Assembly: GCA_022885665.1 (NCBI GenBank)
Contig: JAGQDJ010000023.1
Span: forward strand, 496,001-560,000
Reading direction: 5' to 3'
DNA: 64,000 nucleotides
From: Triops longicaudatus
Lineage: Eukaryota > Arthropoda > Branchiopoda > Notostraca > Triopsidae
Shown: positions 57,824 through 64,000 of the stretch, piece by piece
Numbering within the stretch: the stretch's first letter is position 1
Layout of the letters: every line of letters begins with the position of its first letter
Position numbers and translations under genes: made by a program
Notes under the pieces: model-generated
Told to the model about the DNA's origin: nothing
Databases searched by the model: none
Seen by the model: the letters and a program-made list of their open reading frames with translations, nothing else

Positions 57824-60800
57824 AACGTAAAAGCCATTACTATGTTAGTTCGACAAAAATACAAAAAAAAATAGAACCCTTCTCTTGAGTATTTTTTAAT
57901 GAAGATGTATTTTTTTTTCTCCTTTGTGACGCTATTCTAAATAAAAGGTCCAGGTTTCCTGCTTCACTCGAGAGCATTAAACTAGAGAAGAAAATTAATA
58001 TGAAATTCACTCTAGTCAGAGCTGCCACTCGCTCTTTTTTTCGAGAGCGCGCTCGCTCGTTCGTTCACGCGTCTGAAAGAGAGCGCTCTAGCGCATGCAA
58101 ATTTTACACTAAATAAAACAAATTAAAACTATAAAAAAATGCATTATATTTGGCTGTTCTCCAGATCGCCTAAGAGATTAATACAGTAAGATCTCGCTGT
58201 AACGTACACCGGTTATTACGAACAGTCGGCTATTGCGTACAATGTCCACAGGTCCCTGCGAAATGCCTACGTACATGTACAGGAGAAGCATCGGCTATAG
58301 CAAATTCGCCTATAATGTACAAAAATTATTTCCCGTTGCCAACTCACATATGCTTTTTTCCTTCAGATATAGCTAACACAAGTGCTGCAATGCATTAATG
58401 AATGAAAAACAACCGCACTAGAAGGGAAGGTTTATTTTCCACAAAAACGCACTACTTGCGCTAAGTGTTTTAAGTTTTCACTAGGATCTCTCAAACAAGT
58501 ACCTTTGCTGCTATCTTGTTTCAATAACTACGACTGGCCATTTGTGCTATAGATGAAAACAGAAAAACTATGTTGATGCGACCGTGCTTTATTTTTTTCA
58601 TTCAAAATTGCCTAAAAGGCTGCTCTTTTAAAGCGGCATAAGACGAAATCATTAAGACGAAACATGAAATAATAGAAATGACAGAAAAAGAAACTAAAAC
58701 CATTTTATAAGTCACTTTAAGCCAGTAATTGGATATTACGTACAATCGGCTACATTATACAGAATTTTGTCCCCTTAAGTGTACGTTATAGAGAGATCTT
58801 ACTGTAGCTTAGTATTTTAATTATTTTTACGTTTGCTTGTAGCAAAGTTCGTCAGTATTTCTTGCCTATTACCTCAAAATGGCCGAGCTGGAAACCACAC
58901 TACCAAATGTAACTAAAAGTTCGCCCAAAAAAATATTAATAAACAACGAAGAAAAACTAACCTTCACACTACGTTAGGTCTAAGCCTAGGAGTACTGAAA
59001 TCATATTGAAAATTATTCAGGTAATTTTGCATAAATTGTGTAAAAGGTTGTCTTATCTCGGTAGTTAAGATTCAACTTACAACAACTAAACGCACGTAGT
59101 CGCGAATTTTCCAGGATAGATATTAAATAAAATATTAGGAAACCTCCCCTTTATTGTCTGTCGAAAAATCGAAAATTCAATTTGAAGACTCACAATTTCG
59201 AGTAATTTGTTAGCAAATTCTACAATCAGTAGACATTACTAACTATGAAAATTCATTAAAATGTTCAGGTGATTGCAAAATTAACTGGTGGAGCTACTTT
59301 AGTTTTCGCAAGAATTATATTTACAAAGTAATTTCATGCACATTTAAACCTCATTTTTGAATAAGTAGTTATTTTAGAGAAAAACGAAACTTCCTTGGTG
59401 ACAATCTACTAATAATGATTTTCTTTTAAATTCCTTGAAAATATGTGGTAAAATTAACAATATATATGCCCACAGTCAACACCTCATAATGAAATGCTTT
59501 AGTTAGACATTCTTGATAATAATGCCTGAAGCGTGCAACATGTTTCCCCCTATGACTCGGCGAGGTAAGCCATAACATTAATACGAAAGCCTCCGAACAG
59601 AGCAAGAGCATGCGCTATTAATATGGCGGGGAAAATATTTTAGCAATTCACTTTTCTCAGACTGACGACCTTCCTAGGAGTGAATGTTAAGAAAATTAAT
59701 CACTGTGCTCCATTACCCAAATTCCAGCGAATTTGATCAAATTTGCGTTACTTATTCAGTGTACTAAATCACCGATACATTGTGATTCATGTTTCGATCA
59801 GTGCTTCGCAACGGGTCACTTTTTCTGGAACAGCATTTTCTTGTCCATCTGCCACTTTCTGTCTGTCCCTTTATTCTTTAAGTGAGGACAGATATTGGCA
59901 AATTTAGGGGGAAATGTCATACCAAAAAGAGACCTCTCGAAACACTAATTTCAGTGTTTCATTGCTTTCTCAGCTGGTTTTTAAGCTTTGATCGTTAGAT
60001 GGCATTTCTATAGGAACGCAACGCTCTCAGTGCTTTTTGAGCGCGCTCGTGATAGCTCTGGCTACAAGCATGTTGTGTGCGAGCGTTGCTGAAAGTGCCC
60101 GGAGATGTGAGGTGTAATTTTGAAACTCATCTCCGGAGAGAAAACATCTTTATCAACATGTAAGTGTGGGTGGCAAAACCTCCTAAGGGATATACAAGGC
60201 AAAAAGACTAAACGAGAAGTGGATTTTCTTAAGCTTTTCCATGGAAACTAGGAAACGTTACTCTGGAAACGAGCAACTAGTTTTTTTCTGCTTGTTGAGT
60301 AGTCATTTTAACCCATAAGCCAACACCGGATGCATTGTGGGAAAAGTAAAATGTACATTTGAAACGCCTTCTCAAAGACACAAAGTAGATTACAAAAGGT
60401 TTGCAAAACTTATGATCAGTAATAGGCTTCGGCCTACAATGGCGAAGCTCAATAAAAAAAAACGTAAGACTACGAAATTAGAACGAGGCTTAGAAAAAAA
60501 CAAGGCTCCAAGGTGTTCCAGCTCTTTGTTTTTACACGATAAAGTTACTTGATCGTAGGGTTATAATTTGTCGGGGAAAGCTAACTTCAATTACGAACGG
60601 AAAAGCTGGAACTCGTGATTATTAAAGCCGGCGCAGCTCACGGTACAACCAGGGCTCAATCTGGAGATAAATAATGGGCATCCGTGGCTTTTGTCGCATT
60701 CTGCCCTTTACTTGCAACCAGAATACAGAAAGTTCTGTACCTAACTTATGGTTATTGTAACTAGCTGCAAGTAGTCGCGTGACAGATAAGACGGATGCAG

Positions 60801-61698
60801 CACGCTTTTAACATTGTATAGTGGCTTCTGTGCTTGGTTTATAAAAATCGTTATTGAAATACCGCATGTTTGGGCTTTTATCAAATCACCGCAGTTTTGT
60901 ACGTAGGTTTTGAAACGAGTTCACCGAGAATTTTGTAAAGGGAAATAAAAAAGCCACTAGAACCCAATTCGGCCAAAGGAATTCTGCTTTCTCGGAATGT
61001 TTCTGTAACGATGAGTGTACTTCTGATACTGAATGAAACAAGAGGATCAATTAATAGCAAAATATTATATTACGTTATGTACAGTTGTACATACCTGGAA
61101 TGTTCACAATTATCGAACAAAAGCCAATGAAACATTGAGAATACCAGGAATGATGAATAGATATGTACAGTCACACTAGTCAAGAAGGCCTTAGCAAAAA
61201 TGTGCATGTTTTAAGTGATTGAAACAGTGGCGAAAGGAACAACTGGAGCTGAGATAACAAGGCTGACTTAACAATAAGTTGTTTAGGTAACTGAAGTAAG
61301 CTTAGAACTTGAAAAAAAAAAATGAAAGAATAAACTTTTGCTCCGTAATTTGACTTAAAACGAGCAAGCAGCTTTGATTGGACGTATAGAAGAAAGATGA
61401 ATACATCTGGACAATAGTAGAAATCATATGACGGAGATGTTGGATACGAAAAAAAGCTTGGCATTCGGAAGACAAGGATAATGAATGTCAGTGGCACCAA
61501 TCCATTCTGTTTTATATAATAATTGGGGCTGAACATGACTTCGGCTCACCATTTTGCCTTACAGAAATATAAGAGATAAGATTTGGACTCGTGTGTTTGA
61601 CACATAGGCTAAACCATCAGGTCGCAAAAAAGGAGTGTTGGATGTTTCTTTCTTCAAGACATTCGAAAATTGTCGTAGAGTTTGTAGCCAATGGAGAT
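57824..61698. other. spacer with one MITE
   Basis: The MRPS2 3' UTR ends near 57960. A CpG-rich patch of GAGCG/CGCTC units lies at 58030-58098. A short hairpin (CCGGAGATG / CATCTCCGG) lies around 60098-60137. Open frames at 60337-60552 (+, lysine-rich) and 61536-61180 (-, Phe/Leu-rich) have no family resemblance. No gene is supported. Confidence 0.4.
58184..58804. mobile_element. 621-bp pogo/Tigger-like MITE
   Basis: The left end is CAGTAAGATCTCGCTGTAAC then GTACACC. The right end, reversed, is CAGTAAGATCTCTCTATAAC then GTACACT, giving a 27-bp TIR with three mismatches. TA flanks both sides (58182-58183 and 58805-58806). The interior is non-coding. The ends differ from the 17436/26734 family, so this is a second Tigger-like family. 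Confidence 0.85.
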
Positions 61699-62925
61699 TT
61701 AAGCTTTCGTATTCCGATACCGAACACTTTGAAGTTCGTTTAGTAAGCCGTCTCGAAGTTCGGGTGCAACGAAACGTTTCTTGATTCGTTCCACGTTTCT
61801 TGTGGCTTCCTTTTTCTATACAAACGTAGATGAAACACAGTATTACTTTCTGTTTCCAAAGACAACTACTAACATGATGAAAGGTACCTGTGCTCGTGCT
61901 TCCAGGTCGAAATATCTTCGGATGCTGTTGTAAACTTCTTGATTGGTATGCTTGTTACTAGGCGAAGATTTTTCGCTGTCGAATGAAGACTCCGACTCAG
62001 TTCCGCTGTCAGCTGTTTTGGGAAATGTCACAGGTAAAGGCAAGTGACGGGACGATGAGGGTGGACGGTACAAAGGAACTTCCTTCTGACCTGGCGAAGG
62101 GGACACTGACGAAGACATGGGTTTCGTTGTCGTCGCTTCTGTGGTCACTGCTTGGGCCGTACGGGTAGCAGATTTCTTTTGTAGCAATTTGGACGTTTTA
62201 AGAAGGGATTTTAGCTGATCTACGGCGTCCTCGTCTTCAGGGCGAGCGTGCCAGACAGCTTGCTCGACAGTATTGTCGTCTTCAATCTCCGCGAGTTGAG
62301 TTTGATCGAGGTCTGTTTCGTAACCGAAACCTGACTTGGCCTCCGGCTCGCGAACGAAATTTTGTAAGTAGCGTTCAAAGTTCAGCCACTCTTCCCGCGA
62401 GGGTGTAGATTGGGCGGCCGAAAGCGCGTCTTCGTAATCGGATTCTTCTTCGTAATCGGGTGTCCAAGGCATCCGCGAGATATAGTGCCGACTGCGTTTA
62501 TTCGGGGTGCGAAAGTGGTTGACTTTCATATCGTCCATCTCGCCGTACGGCTGGAAGTATCCAGAATCGCCATAATAGTTGGGGGGCCAAAAGTCGTTGG
62601 AGTAATCTGTTGCCAATGGCAAATCTTCGACAGCTGGTGGATAAGCATAACGCGTAGGGTAATTGAATTCCGGAATGCGACCCGGTTTCAAAACACCGTA
62701 CGTGTCATGTGTCGGGTAGAAGCGTTCGGTGTCAGCGCTCGGATACCGATCGACAAACCCATAACCTGTTTCGGGTTGATCATAGCCACCCGAGTCTGCC
62801 ATTGAAGCCGCCGGCAATGGCTGCCGTAGCAACAGGTTGCGCCAAATCGGCAAAGTTCTATCCAGAGCAAGCGAATTTTCCACCAGAATCGCGGTCAGAA
62901 GAACCAAAGTGTTGTGTAGTTTCAT
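61699..62925 (-). CDS. secreted acidic precursor-like protein, unrecognised family
   Basis: Exons 62925-61888 and 61815-61699 join in phase 0 to 384 residues. The start is chosen at 62925 because an acceptor (CATTGCCGCAG) lies directly before this ATG. Signal peptide about 1-20 (MKLHNTLVLLTAILVENSLA). No cysteine occurs in the mature chain. The middle is rich in Tyr, Asp, Glu and Pro (for example TPDYEEESDYEDALS). Basic cleavage-like sites are KRSR (143-146), KK (250-251), RR (336-337), KK (347-348) and KKR (358-360), leaving a 24-residue C-terminal segment FVAPELRDGLLNELQS...KA. The non-coding first exon ends at 63035 (AAG|GTAAGG). Promoter: TATA at 63181-63173 with an adjacent CRE. A peptide-hormone precursor is a reasonable guess, not shown; a structural secreted protein is the alternative. 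Confidence 0.72.
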
Positions 62926-63172
62926 CTGCGGCAATGCAAAATGAGTTAAAACTACTTTGAGTTAAACTACTTTTTGTGAAAATAGCATCGTGACACAAAA
63001 GCACTGCAGCAATTACGGAAAATTGTAGCCTTACCTTGTCGGTTGTTGATAGAAACCGGAAGGAGAGACTTTTCCTGAAACTCGGAAGATTTAAGCACTG
63101 GGTAACTCCTTGCTCCTTTGTAATTTCTGCAGCTCTTGGTCGGTACACTGGAGGAAGTAGACGCGGCACAGG

Positions 63173-63197
63173 TGTATATATGGGCTCAGTGACGTCA
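63173..63197 (-). promoter_or_regulatory. TATA box with adjacent CRE
   Basis: ATATATACA on the minus strand (63181-63173) lies about 30 bp upstream of an initiator-like TCCAGT near 63148. A perfect TGACGTCA is at 63190-63197, 8 bp upstream of the TATA box. It serves the secreted-protein gene at 61699-62925. Confidence 0.6.
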
Positions 63198-63546
63198 ATA
63201 GACGCCCACGCTAGTCCTCAATGAATCTCCCTGACGGAGTAGCAAAGCGCTTGGGAAAATCGGTTTAGCCGCGCGCGCGGGTATGGTAGAACCACGCCCG
63301 ATTACTGCGTGGGGGGGTGGAGCTTACGGGTATGACTGAAAGGATTTCTCCTTCGGGTCCCTTGCTTTCCGGAGGATATCCTGAGCCAATCCGCGTACAG
63401 CGAACTAGACCAGAGCGAAGATTCACACACGTATACCGAGACAACCAGTATTGATTTCTGTTGGCTGGCGGCTTCTTTACTCATACACTGCAGCTTCCTT
63501 ACTTGCCACCACTCCACGAACAGAGCGTAGGCGGCTGGGTCGCCAC

Positions 63547-63554
63547 TGACGTCA
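63547..63554. promoter_or_regulatory. second consensus CRE
   Basis: A second perfect TGACGTCA, about 360 bp upstream of the first. The rest of 63200-64000 holds no supported gene; an exon-like minus-strand piece ending TGGCAA|GTAAGG near 63508 has no partner. Confidence 0.4.
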
Positions 63555-64000
63555 CGGGAAGGGGGTTGGAAAAAAGGTAACAAAATTCTCCGGCAGAACT
63601 TCAACCCAATGAGCTATCGTGTTATGTCAAACAGTAGGCCATAACTTCGTTCTCGATTCACGCTTCCAACTGAGACCCGAGACCAGCAATATAAACACCC
63701 TTAGGCGAAGTTAAGAAGGAATGCCCGAAAAGAGATAAATAGAGTTACGTGAGAAGCGTTCAAGGATCTAAGAAGCAGCCACCTCCACTAACAAAGACGA
63801 CAACAATGACTAGAACAATACCAAGTTCTCCTTTCGTGGAGAAAAATATCTACAGGATTTTACCTTCTGAAGCGTTATTTTTAAAAAATTTTGTTACTAC
63901 TTGAGACTATAAGTAAGTACACGTACGTGCTTCACAATACATAATCAAATTGCAGGCTATTCCAAGAAATCTTTAGAAGTGGTTCTCCTTTTAGAATTTT

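Noticed and set aside
61180..61536. 118-codon minus-strand ORF
   Set aside because: Phe/Leu/Ser-rich composition of random AT-rich DNA, and it contains homopolymers.

Overview
The window is nuclear DNA from an animal, most likely an arthropod. Genes are split by short GT-AG introns (many 50-90 bp), separated by long AT-rich non-coding stretches, and mixed with small TIR transposons flanked by TA. The protein set is metazoan: Van Gogh/Vangl, BLOC-1 subunit 6, FAM177, RBM42, cytosolic RPS5 and mitochondrial MRPS2. Two membrane-anchored GMC oxidoreductases of the type expanded in arthropods point to Arthropoda. I cannot place it more finely; nothing demands a pterygote insect.

Layout. 0-6.5 kb: a possible gene end, a 144-bp MITE, a three-exon dithiol glutaredoxin (-) and an eight-exon Van Gogh gene (-). 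6.5-34.6 kb: gene-poor, with two related MITEs, a perfect 30-bp palindrome, a T20G12 tract and a few weak exon or small-ORF candidates. 34.6-46 kb: gene-dense. FAM177 (-) and RBM42 (+) are divergent; an unrelated secreted-protein gene (-) is nested in the last RBM42 intron; then come BLOC1S6 (+), an unrecognised gene (-) tail-to-tail with it, and an orphan 152-residue protein (+). 46-52 kb: tandem GMC oxidoreductases (-) with identical exon lengths. 55.3-57.8 kb: RPS5 (-) and MRPS2 (+) share a divergent promoter that contains an 11-bp inverted repeat. 58.2-58.8 kb: a 621-bp MITE. 61.7-63.6 kb: a secreted, acidic, dibasic-rich precursor-like protein (-) behind a TATA box with an adjacent consensus CRE.

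The named genes are mostly unlinked housekeeping or developmental functions: planar polarity, thiol redox, lysosome-related organelle biogenesis, RNA binding and translation. The links visible in the sequence are the divergent pairs, the nested gene, the GMC duplication, and two secreted proteins whose non-coding first exons end in the same 14-base donor context. I found no operon-like system, CRISPR array, tRNA, rRNA, or autonomous transposase gene.
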